DNA of 64,000 nt. Source: Calliopum simillimum. Lineage: Eukaryota > Arthropoda > Insecta > Diptera > Lauxaniidae. Below the pieces are notes generated by a model. The model had not been told where the DNA came from and made no database searches. It worked only from the letters and a program-made list of their open reading frames with translations. The stretch spans positions 43,271,061 to 43,335,060 of the forward strand of contig OX638369.1 in assembly GCA_951812925.1 (NCBI GenBank), written 5' to 3'. Both the position numbers and the translations under genes were made by a program. Shown here in pieces: positions 36,327 through 62,298 of the stretch; within the stretch, counting starts at the first letter, position 1, and each line of letters begins with the position of its first letter.

Positions 36327-38330
36327 TGTAAGTAATCGATTATTACGTTTTCTAGATCTTGCTTGTTCTTCCCTAATTTTATGTCTATTAAATATACAAT
36401 TAAACAATACGAACAGCGTGCGTATTATTTTCAATAATTAAGACACAACAGATTGGCGACGAGGTGTAAAAAGTAAAACAAAAGATACATTGTGATTTTT
36501 TAATCAAAATAAACTTGTTTGTAATACAGACACTTGAAAATTGCTACGTTTCTTCACAAATGAATATTTAGCATCAAAATGGACGACGCTCATTTTCAGA
36601 AATTTCTAGACCTGCAAAAGTTTAATTTTGAAGCAATGTTGCAACAGTTTGTAACAAATCGCAATCAATCTGCACCAACAAAGACCAATACCATTACAAA
36701 AGAAAATTCCAAGACGAAGATCAATATGCAAAATCTAAATCAAAGCTATGTCCAATTTCCAAGTTCAAAATCAAGACTCAAAATCAAAATTATCCCAAAA
36801 ACAAGAACCAAATGAAACAATTCAAGGCTTTGTAACTCAATTACGTAAATTTGTTCCTGCATGTAATTTTACATGCGAATGCACAAAATCAGTAGCAGTC
36901 TTATTTCTGCATTCACAATTTATAAGAGGACTAGCTAATCAAAATATTCGCCATCGATATTTATAACAAATCTGCACACACTGACTCAGATAAATATTAT
37001 GTGAACATAAAAATTGGAAATAAACTTCAAAAGTTTGAAGTGGATTCGGGAGCTGGACACACACTGTTTCCTGAAAAAGAAGTGGAAGTTCAATATAAAG
37101 ACATAACGTCAAAAGAAATTCTTTTCGTCGTTCCAGATCAATTCTCCCCAGTTTGGCGTTTACGGAAAACAATAGTCAGCCGATGATATTTTTTTTTATT
37201 TTTTTTTTCAATAGATCAATACATCAATACATCAATCCATCAATACATCAATGCATCAATACATCAATACATCAATATATCAATACATCAGTACATCAAT
37301 TCATCAATACATCACTACATCAATGCATGAATATGTCAATATATCAATATATCTGTTAAGCTGAAAGGACAGCGAGTAATGATACCAACCTCCTTGCAAC
37401 AATCAGTACTACAAGAGCTCCACCACACTCATCAGGGTATTGTCAAAATGAAATAACTTGCTAGACAACACGTTTACTGGAAAAACATTGATAAAGACAT
37501 CGAACACCTAGTAAAATCATGCCAAGACTGTGCAACAGATTCAACACTTCAATACCTTCAAGAGATATTTTCTATTCACGGTTTGCCGAAAACTTTGGTT
37601 TCAGACAATGCTTTAATTTTTAAAAGTTTAACATTCACTAAATTCTGTGAAGACCATGGTATACTTCAGAAGTTTATAGCACCCGGAAATCCAGCCACGA
37701 ATGGCATAGCCGAACGAAATGTTCAAACTTTCAAGAACAAATTAAAAGCCATGTCAAGCTCTACTCTACCTATACAACGGAAAGTTCAAGAAATTTTATT
37801 ACGCTATAGATCAACGCCCCTAGCATGCGGCCAGTCTCCATCAGAACTCTTTTTGAAAAGGAAAATACGCATAAAACTTTATCTTCTGAAACCGCCACCA
37901 AAATCACATTCTAGCTCTACCGCTTTCACTGGAACCCGTCAATTAAGCGTGGGAGACCGTGTACAGGCAAGATGGTATCCTGCAAATACAAAACCAACCT
38001 TGAGGCTTGGTACCATAACTCAGAAATTTGGAAAACTCCACTATCAGTCAATAATCCGCAACCAAAGGGGTGACGTTCGCTTCGTCAGCTGACGGTACAG
38101 TTGCCATTATGTAGTAATGAACCAGATCTTACGCAACTGGAGCCAACGGAACCACTGGATCAGCACGAAACCAAAGAGACACAAGCACCACAAAGTCAGC
38201 CATCTCCTCAACCAACTGTTAGACGCTCTACAAGGGAACGAAAGATTCCAACGAAACTTCAAGACTACAACATGGACTAAGTACAAATTTAATTTTCAGA
38301 TTTTTACATTGCAATGCGCATTGGTTTAAT
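36327..38330 (+). mobile_element. Ty3/gypsy LTR retrotransposon relic
   Basis: A possible 5' LTR end (..ACACAACA, about 36450) is followed by GATTGGCGACGAGG, a typical primer-site position. A short gag-like start MDDAHFQKFLDLQKFNFEAM lies at 36579. A protease fragment with VDSGAGHTLFPEKE lies at about 37039-37080. After an AT-rich tandem repeat (37205-37355) comes integrase: a zinc-binding region (HHTHQGIVK..C..C), SDNALIFKS with the second catalytic Asp, and NPATNGIAERNVQTFKNK with the catalytic Glu (uninterrupted at 37583-38092). Reverse transcriptase and RNase H are absent, stops break the joins, and no 3' LTR was found. The copy is dead. Confidence 0.82.
37205..37355. repeat. CATCAATA tandem repeat inside the gypsy relic
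   Basis: About 18 units of an 8-bp repeat, mostly CATCAATA with single changes (CATCAATC, CATCAATG and similar). It lies exactly where the polymerase part of the retroelement should be. Confidence 0.85.
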
Positions 38331-39279
38331 TTAAAACTTTTATGTTCTTTGGATTCAAATATTTATGTTTTACCATACAAAAATAAATCTGAAACTTAAG
38401 TTAATTTTCTATGATTTATGTTAAATCTGTGCGATTTTGGCAATTTTTGACATAGTGACACACCTGGAACTTTGACAATTGGCATAAATACAAAGCAAAT
38501 GGAAGATTAATTTTGAGAAAAAAATGAACAATTTGATTTACTAATCTCAACAGACTAAATCTTCGGTTGAAACAAGCTATAAGCCCAGAAAACGAAACGA
38601 ACACTCCTAATGCTGCCGTCTTACACTGAATATTAGCTGTGTTTAATACAATTTTATCATACAACACATACAATGAACATAAAATTCAGCTAATATAAAT
38701 CCATGAAGCGTGACGCCTACTCGAACCTCCCCCCTTTCCCCTTCATCACTATCACTCTAAAGAGCGTTACGAGTTTCATACTGATGCTACTGGCTGCTTT
38801 AAGTCCATTAAATGTTTTAAAGCCATTCTTCTTGGGCCATGTGATATTGTGAAACGTACTTGAGATCGCTGATTACTACTCTTGCAAATTTCCCGCTGGG
38901 TATGTAACCTCTCTCCACATTAAACACATCTCCTTACGAAACACACTTGTGGACTTAAATTTGTGGAAGCTATTTTTGACAGTTTTGACAGTTTTTTGAC
39001 AGCAGCTGATGCATTTTTTTAAACAAAAAGAACTAAAGAGAAAAAATCCAAATTTTCTAATGATTTCACTTTTGCTGGTACAGGAAAAAATTTATTATTA
39101 AAACGCAGCACAAAGTAAAACGTGATTTAAAATAAACACAATTAAATATAAATTACGGTAAATTAATTTACCTTTTTTTTTCTTTAACTCATAATTTACT
39201 AAAAAAAAAAAATTTCAGCTGGAGACGCAAGTGTGGAGTTGATTTTTGAAGATTTACACTTTCCCATTGTAACGCTTAC
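38331..39279. other. Intergenic and 5' leader of the chromodomain gene
   Basis: No gene was seen up to about 39200. A splice acceptor TTTCAG ending near 39219 precedes the leader CTGGAGACGCAAGTG and the ATG at 39280, so an upstream untranslated exon probably lies within 38900-39150. No clear promoter motif was found. Confidence 0.4.
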
Positions 39280-41044
39280 ATGGATACTAAAAACGATGAT
39301 TCTGCTGGCAGTGATTCACTGGACAAATCGCTTCAAATGAAATGCGTAGTGGACGATGCTGGCGACGGCATATTACAGAAAACAACTGCATCCGAACCTG
39401 CAATACCGAGTATCAGTGTCGGTGGTGGCTCTGTGAAAAAAAAGGAAGGCGATGTTGCAACAAAAAAACCTAAGACTGAGACAGAGGTAGGAGATGGTGC
39501 TGACGGTGAAAAAGGTGGGAGTATAGGAATAAATGAAGAACAAGGCATTGAAAAAGATAATGATAACGCTTCCGACTCAAAATTAATAGTAAAAAGTCCC
39601 AATGATGATAGTAAGGCTTTGCCTCAAACTGCAATTACTACAACCGGATTAGATGCCACATCCTCAGCCTGCTCTTCTACATCAAGTAGTTCTTCTAATT
39701 CATCGCCGGGTAAAGCATTTGAAACAAAAGTAAAGCAGATCTCAAAAAACCTGAAAGAAACGACTTTGGCTGACGCTGCTGCAAAGCTGTTGCCCGAAGC
39801 TGCATCGTCGCTTTGCAAAAAAATATCACTAGAAGATACATCCTCATCATCTTCCTCTTCAAATTCTTGCGAATTTGAACAAACAACAACGGAGAGCGGA
39901 AATGCAGAAAAAGAGGAAAGCGCGACCACTTCAAGTTCGCCGCCCTCCAGCTCCTCCAGCACACATTCACTGCCCGCGGCTCAGGCCTTAATACCAAATT
40001 CCTCCACTTCGCAAAATCTCCCTCAGCCAGATGATGCTGATCTGGAGACAAGTCTCTGTTCATCGGAAGCCAATGACGACGAAGAATCTTCACTCAACCA
40101 TCGATCAAAGAAAGTGCGCTTTCATCCCGATGTTAAAGAGAATGATGGTGGTAATCGTGTCATTCCAAAAAAGAAGAAAAAAATGAAGGCTACTGCGGGG
40201 GATGCACAATTTCCTGCAGTGCGCTTGGATTATGAAATGGATTTGGACGAAGAAGAAGATGAAGACGAGGAGGAATTTGACTTGGCAAAAACGATTGCTG
40301 AGGCGCAAGACTATTTAAAATTACATCCGCTTACTTTTGCTCGGCCACAGGAGAAAGGAGGTGCTCGTCTGCAAAACGGTTTGATGGAAGAAGAAGATCT
40401 ACGAATGTTGTCCGAATCATCGGAGGAGGAAGATATATACGAAAACTCGGAGCCTGAAAATGGTGTTGAACGCATTCTTGGCAAACAAATCAAGGCTGGA
40501 AAGGTAAGCTTAATTAAAGTCGTCTTTATCAGTCAAAGTGAAGATTATTTTATTAGAATTTAAGAGATAAATATAGCCTGTGGTTCAAAGCATATAACTA
40601 TCGGAATTTCGAACCATTGCTGCAGACAGTTGTAAACCTAACAATTATCTGTACTTTAGAGCTTTGCTTTACTTAATATTGCTCGTTTATACAATGTATT
40701 TGTCATATCGTTGTTACTTCTCCAGTCATTCAAGTTCTTTTACAATAATAAATCATAGCGCCGTCTATATGCATGTATCTAAAAACGTATATTTACATTA
40801 TTTTAAGGTTGAATTCCTGTTACGGTACGCAGATAAAGCGGGACTTTTTTGGGCAACAGAAGATTTCATTTGGAAACAGTGCCCTTCATTACTTAACAAA
40901 TACGAACAAAACCGTGAACGGCGTCAGGAACGACTTGTAAGTGTTTTATAGAACATATAATAAACTGCTTATCCATTTTTATAATTTCAGATGCGCCACG
41001 TGGCAAAGCGTCAAAATATACGCCAAAGGTATACTGACTTCTAG
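39280..41044 (+). CDS. Acidic disordered protein with a C-terminal degenerate chromodomain
   Basis: The exons 39280-40503, 40808-40936 and 40991-41044 join in phase 0 and give 468 aa. Residues 1-270 are Ser/Glu/Asp-rich and look disordered. A KKVRFHPD stretch (residues about 282-289) holds a KVRF, the form of a PP1-docking RVxF motif. Residues 311-340 are very acidic. The last 80 residues align with HP1a: GVERILGKQIKAGKVEFLLR against AVEKICDRRVRKGKVEYYLK, then FWATEDFI against TWEPEENL, and LNKYEQNR against IQQYEANR. The three aromatic cage positions of HP1a (Y, W, Y) read N, Y and K here, so normal H3K9me binding is unlikely. The intron falls after GlyLys at the same codon and phase as in HP1a, 3.3 kb downstream. 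There is no chromoshadow domain. The orthologue in other flies is not known to me, and function is unassigned. Confidence 0.82.
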
Positions 41045-41869
41045 AATAATCTCAATCGAATTCTAGCTGAATGGTTACATTGATGATTATTTATCTGCCT
41101 GAATAATAGACACAAACATTCACACCTTTCGGTATCACACATTTTTATGATAATTTTTAAAATGTCATTTTAATTTCCGCTATAGTTTTATTTGTTTGTA
41201 ATATGTTAAAAAAAAAACGAAATAATTTCCTTATACCGTTCTCCTTTTGTTAAAAATTCGCAATTCGGTCCGAAAGGCCATCAAAAAAACATGCAGCAAC
41301 AATAAAATTTATTAAATATTTTTTTATTGTAATTAAGCTCTTAAGTTAAAATAAAAATAAATTAGCTAAGTTTATAGAATTATAAAACAAAACTAAATCT
41401 TAAGCAAAAATGATGAGCAGTTGAATAGAAATCATTAAGGTTTTTTTTTTAAGAAATATCCTAGTTCGTACCGCAAAGTTTTTTCCCTGTTTCCTCCTTA
41501 AATAAGTACTGCGGAGCGGTTTTTCGAACTTTTGGAGAATTTGGAGTTCATTCGCGTTTAACTTTTATTTTTTAAATGCTTCAGTTGAATTATTGATCCA
41601 TACTTTTAATTCACAGCGATATTGTTTCACATGAAGACGTTCAAAAAACGTTGAAAATAGTTATCCAAATTAAATCTGGTGGAAACACGCTATTAAATTT
41701 TAATGACAATTATGGCATGTGAGGTGATTTAGCCGTAACTCACCTCATTCATCATGTATTAAACGTCAAATAAATCTAGAAACACCCAATATATCTCCGG
41801 CTTAAACGCGCTATTACTGTCAAAAATAGATCTTTTTCGGCTAAATCTTCGCTGGAAACATAGTATTAA

Positions 41870-42126
41870 AGCCAGTACACACTATCGATCAGGTTTGCTG
41901 TTGGCTACGTGTGTGGCCGCTTTTTTTGTCAGTTATCAGCCAGCGGCCATATTTGTTTTTGATTGATAGTGTGACGTCACAATTTAAATGGGGTTTTGAG
42001 CTCCGAATATAAATGACACTTTGACCGCTACGAACAATCATTCAAAACTGATGAATTTTTGACTGGCAGACATCATCGAAAATGTGCACTAGATTAAACG
42101 AACCTGATCGATAGTGTGCACTGGCT
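41870..42126. mobile_element. MITE flanked by TTAA (piggyBac-like)
   Basis: The termini are AGCCAGTACACACTATCGAT on the left and the complement of AGCCAGTGCACACTATCGAT on the right, continuing through CAGGTT. TTAA stands immediately outside both ends (41866-41869 and 42127-42130), as for piggyBac insertions. There is no ORF. Confidence 0.75.
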
Positions 42127-42334
42127 TTAAATGTCAGACCAAACAAAAAAACAAAGTGCCCCAATGTATACATATAAGACCAAATGTTCTTTATTCCATC
42201 AAATTTTGAAGTTTTCGTTCCTTGTTCATCTTCCTGTGGATTGAAATTGGGGGTCATCGTGAATATGTATTCCCGGGGAATTGGCATCAGCTGAATTCAT
42301 TGTCGTTATAATTTTAAAAGAGAGATAATCTTAA

Positions 42335-42476
42335 TTCCTAGTTTACACAAGGAAATTTGTTAAAGAAATTTTTTGATTTTATATGAAAAACAACAACAAA
42401 ATTTCTTTTCGTTTCCCTTCTCTTGCCAACAAACTCAAAGAATTTGTTTGAAAAATATCTTCGTGTAAACTAGGAA
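42335..42476. mobile_element. Small MITE, TTCCTAGTTTACAC ends
   Basis: A 14-bp perfect inverted terminal repeat TTCCTAGTTTACAC encloses 114 bp of AT-rich sequence. The class is unknown. Confidence 0.6.
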
Positions 42477-43959
42477 CAAAGGAAAAGCATCGAACTGGCA
42501 CCACTTCGATATATTTTAATCTGCATAACAATCGGCGCCATATTTAAAATGATATAGGTTCCACACTTCGTTGAATGCACTGGAAAAAAAGAGATAACAT
42601 CATTGTTAATTTTCTTATTCGGCTAGCAGGGCTTCTGTTTCTCAAAATCAGAAATTTTTCACGAGGTTCGCGGAAGATTTTTTTCCAATGCGGGGAAACA
42701 TAAAGGAAATAAATTGAAAGTCATGAACAAATCAGAAAAATGAAAATATAGATATTTTGACTATAAAGCATTGTCATAGGTTTATTTTGCGCCTCTTTAT
42801 GAATACTATAATAAATAATATATTGTAATAAATTATAATAAGCTTCGTGACGCTAATGGGGGCTATCGTGAATCAATATTCCCGAGGAATTTCGATCAGA
42901 CTACCGTGCATTCTCTATTGCAGTCTTGTAAAAGTTTTCCGGGAATACTTATGTACGGGGGCTACCAATATTCGGTAAAATTTTTTTTACCCCCCTCATG
43001 TGACAAAAAGTAGCGTCGGACGTCATTTGACGGTATTCGAAGACCCTTTTCCTTACCGGTGAAAAAGGCGCTGACGAAAAAAAAGAACAACTTTTGATAG
43101 ATAATATATCCAAGGAATGAGCTATTTCAAGCACCGTCCTTTTAGGAACCACCTCTCCCTGTGACAAAAACTGACGAACGTTCAAACCCTTCCCTTCTAG
43201 GAGTGTAGCGAGGTCCATGAAAATCCCCTTAGGCAATTTTTCTAAATATGACAGCTTTTGGGGAAATGAGACTGACTGAAAATTTTTATACAAGATTTTT
43301 ATTCCAAGTTAAACATTTTCCACAACAAATTGATGTTTTTTTTAATTCAATTTAAACACTTTCCAAATCAAATCAAACATTTTCAAGTCAAATTAACCTC
43401 TCACTTTGCCAAATCAATTTAAAATTTTTCCAAATCAAAATGAACTATTTCCAAATCAAATTAAACTTCGCCAAAAAACACTCTTGGAGCTGAATCGTGT
43501 TAGTATAGCAAACACACAGGCGATTGTAAGTCGCTCATATTTGCGCTCTCTTATGCCGCATTAGAGAATCAGAAAGTTGCGCAACTATCCTGTCTGTCGT
43601 GTGAACCAGCTCTTATAATGATACATCTCTACAAGTAGCACAATATAAAACTATATATATATATCAAGTTTCAAATATATATCAAATATATTATTTTAAG
43701 CGTGTTTTTTTGCAAAGTTTAATTGGATTTGGAAAGACGGGAGGTTAATATGATTTGAAAAAGTTTATTTTGCATCGTAAAAATATCAATTTGGTGTGTA
43801 AAAGGTTAACTTGGAGTGGAAAACCTGTAACAACTCTTTTCGGAAAATTTTTAAAAATACATTTATTTTGGGAAAAAATAATTGTGGGAATATTTTTTTT
43901 TAACTATTTTCAGTTGGAAGCCCTGTGCTGAGGGTTGGCTTGGCTTTTTCCATTAGTCG

Positions 43960-44355
43960 ATAGTAAAAGTATCGCGCACTTTGTGTTTGGGCAAATTGAG
44001 TGGATAGAAAAATACAAATAAAAGTTCTAAATAAAACAATTTTGTATTTTCGCTTGATAAATACAACTTTAAAAAGTGTAATGTAAGTTTAACAAATAAT
44101 TATTTATTCAAATCCTTTGGACACCGGTTTTATGTAATTTTTTGCGTTTACTTTTCTGTTTCTCATTTCTCGTGTCAATTTATGGAATGTTCTCGCCTTC
44201 GGCAAAAATGTTTTTTTCTTTTTTGCATCCACAGCTTGATAATTTTTACAGATTTGTTAAATATTTTGCAAGTTTACTATAAAATAATCAAAGGAAAATC
44301 AATAAATTTTTATTTCCATTAATTCAAACAAAAAAAAAAAAGGAGCAGCAAAAGC
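43960..44355 (+). promoter_or_regulatory. Probable HP1a promoter and 5' leader
   Basis: TCGATAGTAAAAGTATCGCG at about 43957-43976 is a small palindrome of TATCG/CGATA type, resembling sites used by fly housekeeping promoters. A donor (ATGTAAGT at 44081) and an acceptor (CATCCACAG near 44234) could remove a leader intron. The start context is CAAAAGC before the ATG at 44356. All of this is inferred from position. Confidence 0.35.
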
Positions 44356-58309
<13,954 letters not shown>

Positions 58310-59313
58310 ACATAAAGAGAAAATTACAATAAATAATGAAACAAGAATACATATGAAATTCGATATATTTACTTTGGCGTTTGAATTCAAAAGTAATTCA
58401 GTTTTCGGTTTTTTTTTTTTTACATTTTAATTTCTACATGCTTATTTTCCCTTGTTTTTCATAATTGTTAAAAATATAATGGGTTAAAAGAGACTGCTGG
58501 AAGATTTAATAGATAATATCTAATGTTCTTATATGTATGTTTGCAGCTAAAGTATTTTATTGGTAAACCGACAAATATGTGCAAAAAAATAATTAATGTC
58601 AAGATTCAACGAAGATAGAAAATTCCAGTAAATTTGTGCTTTTTGAACGCTAATATATTTTTTTCTTAAATTAACTTATTTACGTTTTTCTTTTTACTTA
58701 TTCAATGATATTACTAAAAATTTAAAACCACTTAGGCTTTAAAATAAGATATGTGTATAATAATATAAGCTTCCTTCATTTAGTTGGCTAATGAAGCTCA
58801 TATTATTGTTTTTAAAGGACTAAAACGTTTTCTACCCAACAAATTGTTTAACGAGCGTTTTAGCACCATCCCCTAAAAACACAAAATGATATATCTCTGT
58901 AGCTATTGTTATAAAACTTGATAAATAAATGTATATTGTACTTAACAAACACTTCGCAAAAATTAAATTGCAGTGACTCACAGATCTGTTGGAATACTTA
59001 GCATGATAATGAATACGTGGAAAAATCGATACTTTGATTCGTTCAAGTTATTTTTTATTCAAATTTATAACAGAACAATAGGTTCACAAAAAAAAAAAAA
59101 AACATTAACTTTATTTCAAAATCCATGCAAAAATCTCGATTCGATTTATGTACTTCCAATCGAATTTGATGATAAAGGTGAATTATCTTTGAAACAATAC
59201 ATTCGATCAATTTTGTGACTTAGGTCGTCTTCCTAAACGTCAGTTGCTTTGCATTGCAACACCATTTTCATGCACAAAATGTTGCATAACTTTTGGACTT
59301 TTTTTTTACCATA
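58310..59313. other. 3' flank of HP1a, with a relic of MITE family C
   Basis: No gene was recognised. At about 59128-59190 the sequence AAAATCTCGATTCGATTTAT and CCAATCGAATTTGATGATAA matches one end of the palindromic MITE found in the zinc-finger gene introns; only a fragment remains. Confidence 0.5.
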
Positions 59314-59846
59314 TCTGTGGCTGCGCGGAAAAATCTGGTAACTCCATTTTTCAAAAACGGGTGAAAAACGCGTTTGACTTTTTTGATGAATTTAGCATGT
59401 TTTTTCAGTTTTATTCGTTTTCTGTAGTAAAATAACAAGGGGAAACTCTATTTTGAATGAGAATGAAGATTTTTTAAGACATTTCACTCAATTTTAGACA
59501 AAAATACAGCTAAACACGGTCAGTTACCTGGTTTTTCCGCAAAAATCGAGTTACCTGGTTTTTCCAAAAAGATGTTCTATTTTAAATGTAAGAGAATGTT
59601 ACCAACCAATGTTAATTTCTGCGCTATTGGCTACGACGGAGATGCGCTTCACTGCTGCATTAGAGCGCTTCGGAAGCACTATTGATGCGCTCCGCTCTCC
59701 ATTAGAAAGGTTCATATATAAAACTGATATAAATTTACAGTGTGACAAATATGTGTTGATACAAAAACAAAGTAGGTTTTTTGTATTAAGTGTTATTTTA
59801 ATTAAGGAAATTTAAATGAACAAACATTAAATGAAGTTAAAATATT

Positions 59847-60682
59847 TTGTTTATTAAGCAATTACTCGATGTCCTGACCTCTGTTAGCCATAACCCGCCG
59901 AAGTCTGCAATCAAAATTGTTACACACAGCACGCACTACTGTTATCGGTATTTTGTCCCATACATCAATAATAGCAGCTTGAAAGTCCTTCTGTATCTAT
60001 ATTCCTTGAGTCACTGTACCATATATCCCCATATGCAGAAATCCAAAGGATTGCAGTCTGGAGAGCTAGGAGGCCATTCATCCTTAGGTATAAAATCTGT
60101 CAAATTTTGCTTACACTAGTCTTGATCCAGTTTAGCAGTGTGAGCAGGTGCACCATCCTGCTGGAAGCAATAATAGTCTTCTCCATACATGGCCTGAACA
60201 CTAGGCTTCAAATTTTTCTGTAAGACTTCTTCCAGTTAATACTGAGCGTTCATTTTAACACCTTTATCAATGAAGACTAGCGACAATATACCTTTGTTGG
60301 GTACCCCAGACCATAATATGTAGATGACGAGTTTTGATATCTTGGTACATGCTTCTTATCGTTTGGGATGTCTTTGTATGACACTGCCCATAATCTGTCA
60401 TTTTGCGTGTGGTGAGGAGCTTCCAGCACAAAGTTTTTCATCGGAAAAAACTATAGCATCGCCAGCGTGCCAAGAAAGGAGCAGTTTCGATCTTTGCCAT
60501 CGCTTTTCCACGGTCGCATTAGTAAGGCCATACATTTTCTTTTTTTTAAAGGCTTTCATATTGAGGTCGCAACGCAAAAGGAGCCGTAAAGATTCTCGGT
60601 TCATTCCTATATTTTTGGCCATCTTTCGTGCTGTTTCCAAAAGATAGTGCTTCAAAGTTTTGTATGAAGACATATTTGTCAC
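59847..60682 (-). pseudogene. mariner-type transposase relic
   Basis: Reading the minus strand, 60682-60398 gives NRESLRLLLRCDLNMKAFKK and LLSWHAGDAIVFSDEKL, the latter containing the first catalytic Asp (FSDEK). Further down, in other frames, come CFQQDGAPAHTAKLDQ with the second Asp and WPPSSPDCNPLDFCIWGYM with the third. Several stops and frameshifts separate the parts. This is a different lineage from the relic at 7087-7760. Confidence 0.82.
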
Positions 60683-60766
60683 ACTGTAGATGATAACCTA
60701 GTTCAAAGTAATCACAGCACTATTCCAATCACTAAAGAAAAGAAAAAAAATTTAGTCAGCTTGTTA

Positions 60767-61535
60767 TAGTGATGGGAACTATCGAATGATTTCGACTATC
60801 GATAGATAGTAACTGAATGAATTTGACTATGGAATGTTTTTTTTCGTTCATGAACGATTTTACTGAATGAAATTTTGTGGCGAATTCCCTGATTTAGAAT
60901 TTATATCATTCATTAAAATAAGGTACTAAGGATTTTAAAAAACTGTAAATACTAATTTAGTATAAAATGTATAGCCGAAAACTAAAGAAAATATGACCTA
61001 AAATATATTAAATTTTTTTGTTGAATTATTTTATTCAAAATTTATTAAATTTACTTAGCTAAGAGATTTATTTAGTATATTTAATACATTGAAAGCAAAT
61101 TTTTAATGAAAAAAAAAAAACAGTAAGTAACTAAAACAAATACATTTTTCTTAAAGAGTTAAAAAAACTAAAGTTAACTATTGAAAGCCAAGATTGCTGT
61201 TTAAAAAAATAATTTGATCCACCTTTTGCCCTTTTAGCCTATTTCTTCTGTCGTTAATGATTTAGCCAGCTTTGGAGAAAGCTCTGGAAAAGCCATAGGG
61301 TGAAACAATATCAATTCAATCGTTTTCGTTCATTACTTATTCATTGCTAAAAACAAAAGAATTCAATCATTTTCGTTCATTACTAAAAATCGTTCATGAA
61401 TGATTTTTTCATTCAGTCGTTTTCATGCATTACTAAAAATCGTTCATGAATGACTTTTTCAAAACAATCGAATGAATCAATTTTTGCAAACTATCGAATA
61501 ACCCGATAGTTTTTATTCGATAGTACCCATCACTA
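60767..61535. mobile_element. hAT MITE with perfect 8-bp TSD
   Basis: The termini are TAGTGATGGGAACTATCGAA on the left and the complement of TAGTGATGGGTACTATCGAA on the right. GCTTGTTA stands outside both ends (60759-60766 and 61536-61543). The interior is rich in ACTATCGAAT and CGTTCATGAATGA repeats in both orientations. There is no ORF. Confidence 0.88.
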
Positions 61536-61537
61536 GC

Positions 61538-61979
61538 TTGTTACCACTTTTGCGGGAGGAAGTGCGTCCTTTTTATAAAAACTACCCCAAAAAACACAAG
61601 GCCACTGAGGTGAATATGTATCCTGATCTTGAGCTTCTCGATTCACAACGTGATTTGGACGAAAGCGTGACTACCGGCGGTCAGCAACCGAACAAAAAAA
61701 CCCAGAAGCAAAGCGTGGTCAAAAAAGTAAACGCCAAGGTTACGAAACCGAACAAAAAACGTTTTGAGTGACCATCAAAAACCGAAGAGAAAAAGACCGA
61801 AAAAAAGTGGATGCAAGAAAGATGACGATGGTGTTAAGCAGTCTGACGAAGATGCTGCAAAAGATCTGGAACCGCGTCAAAAGAAGCGAAAAAAGAGCCC
61901 GAGTCTAAAACCGAACAAAAGTTTTAATCATCGATCGAATGATGAAAGTTTAAGTGTGAGGAAATCGGCAAGGTTGTAG
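61538..61979 (+). pseudogene. Lysine-rich coding-like fragment, two frames
   Basis: Two overlapping frames (61538-61771 and 61764-61979) read as one Lys-rich sequence with a frameshift near 61765. Segments include LREEVRPFYKNYPKKHK, YPDLELLDSQRDLDES, KPKRKRPKKSGCKKDD and SVRKSARL. Codon use looks coding and the composition resembles a nuclear or chromatin protein. It directly follows the target site of the hAT MITE, so that insertion may have cut the gene. I do not recognise the family; it could be a retrotransposon gag or a host gene fragment. Confidence 0.4.
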
Positions 61980-62053
61980 TAGAAGAAAAAGTAGTTGTAT
62001 TTCATCAAAGCAGCCATTTGAAATTAATCAAACATGAAATTTTTTATTTCCAT

Positions 62054-62298
62054 GATATGAATGTGCAATTTCGAAAAGGTCACTTCTCCAAAAGTAATGT
62101 CATAATAGTAATTGGCTGACATTTTGTTAGGAATGAATAAAATTGATCTCTATTTTCACAAAAAATTTACTTGATGAACTAGAATTAAGTTGAAAAATGA
62201 TATCGGTCATATAACCGATCACTATGGCACATAATTTATATGACATTACTTTTGCCTCGTTTTGGAGATGTGATCTTTTCGAAATTACACATTCATAT
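62054..62298. mobile_element. MITE family D, copy 2
   Basis: The inverted ends are ATATGAATGTGCAATTTCGA and its near complement, with TCTCCAAAAGTAATGTCATA inside. The core (GACATTTTGTTAGGAATGAA) is the complement of the core of the copy at 51316-51567, so the two are in opposite orientation. Confidence 0.72.

Larger units (their letters stand above)
41045..43930. other. Intergenic between the two chromodomain genes
   Basis: AATAAA near 41301 is a candidate polyadenylation signal for the upstream gene. The region holds two MITEs (41870 and 42335), two diverged copies of a segment with ATCGTGAAT and ATTCCCG (about 42245 and 42860), and degenerate AAATCAAATTAAAC-type arrays at about 43300-43480. 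Similar units lie in the opposite orientation at about 43705-43830. A minus-strand frame at 42949-43293 has no recognisable similarity. Confidence 0.5.

Noticed and set aside
37205..37355. CRISPR-like regular repeat
   Set aside because: The 8-bp units are contiguous with no spacers and the organism is a eukaryote, so it is a simple tandem repeat.
39333..40093. Minus-strand frames opposite the chromodomain-like gene
   Set aside because: Mirror images of its Ser/Glu-rich coding sequence.
42949..43293. 114-codon minus-strand frame between the chromodomain genes
   Set aside because: No similarity recognised and flanked by degenerate repeats. It could be a relic, but nothing supports a gene.
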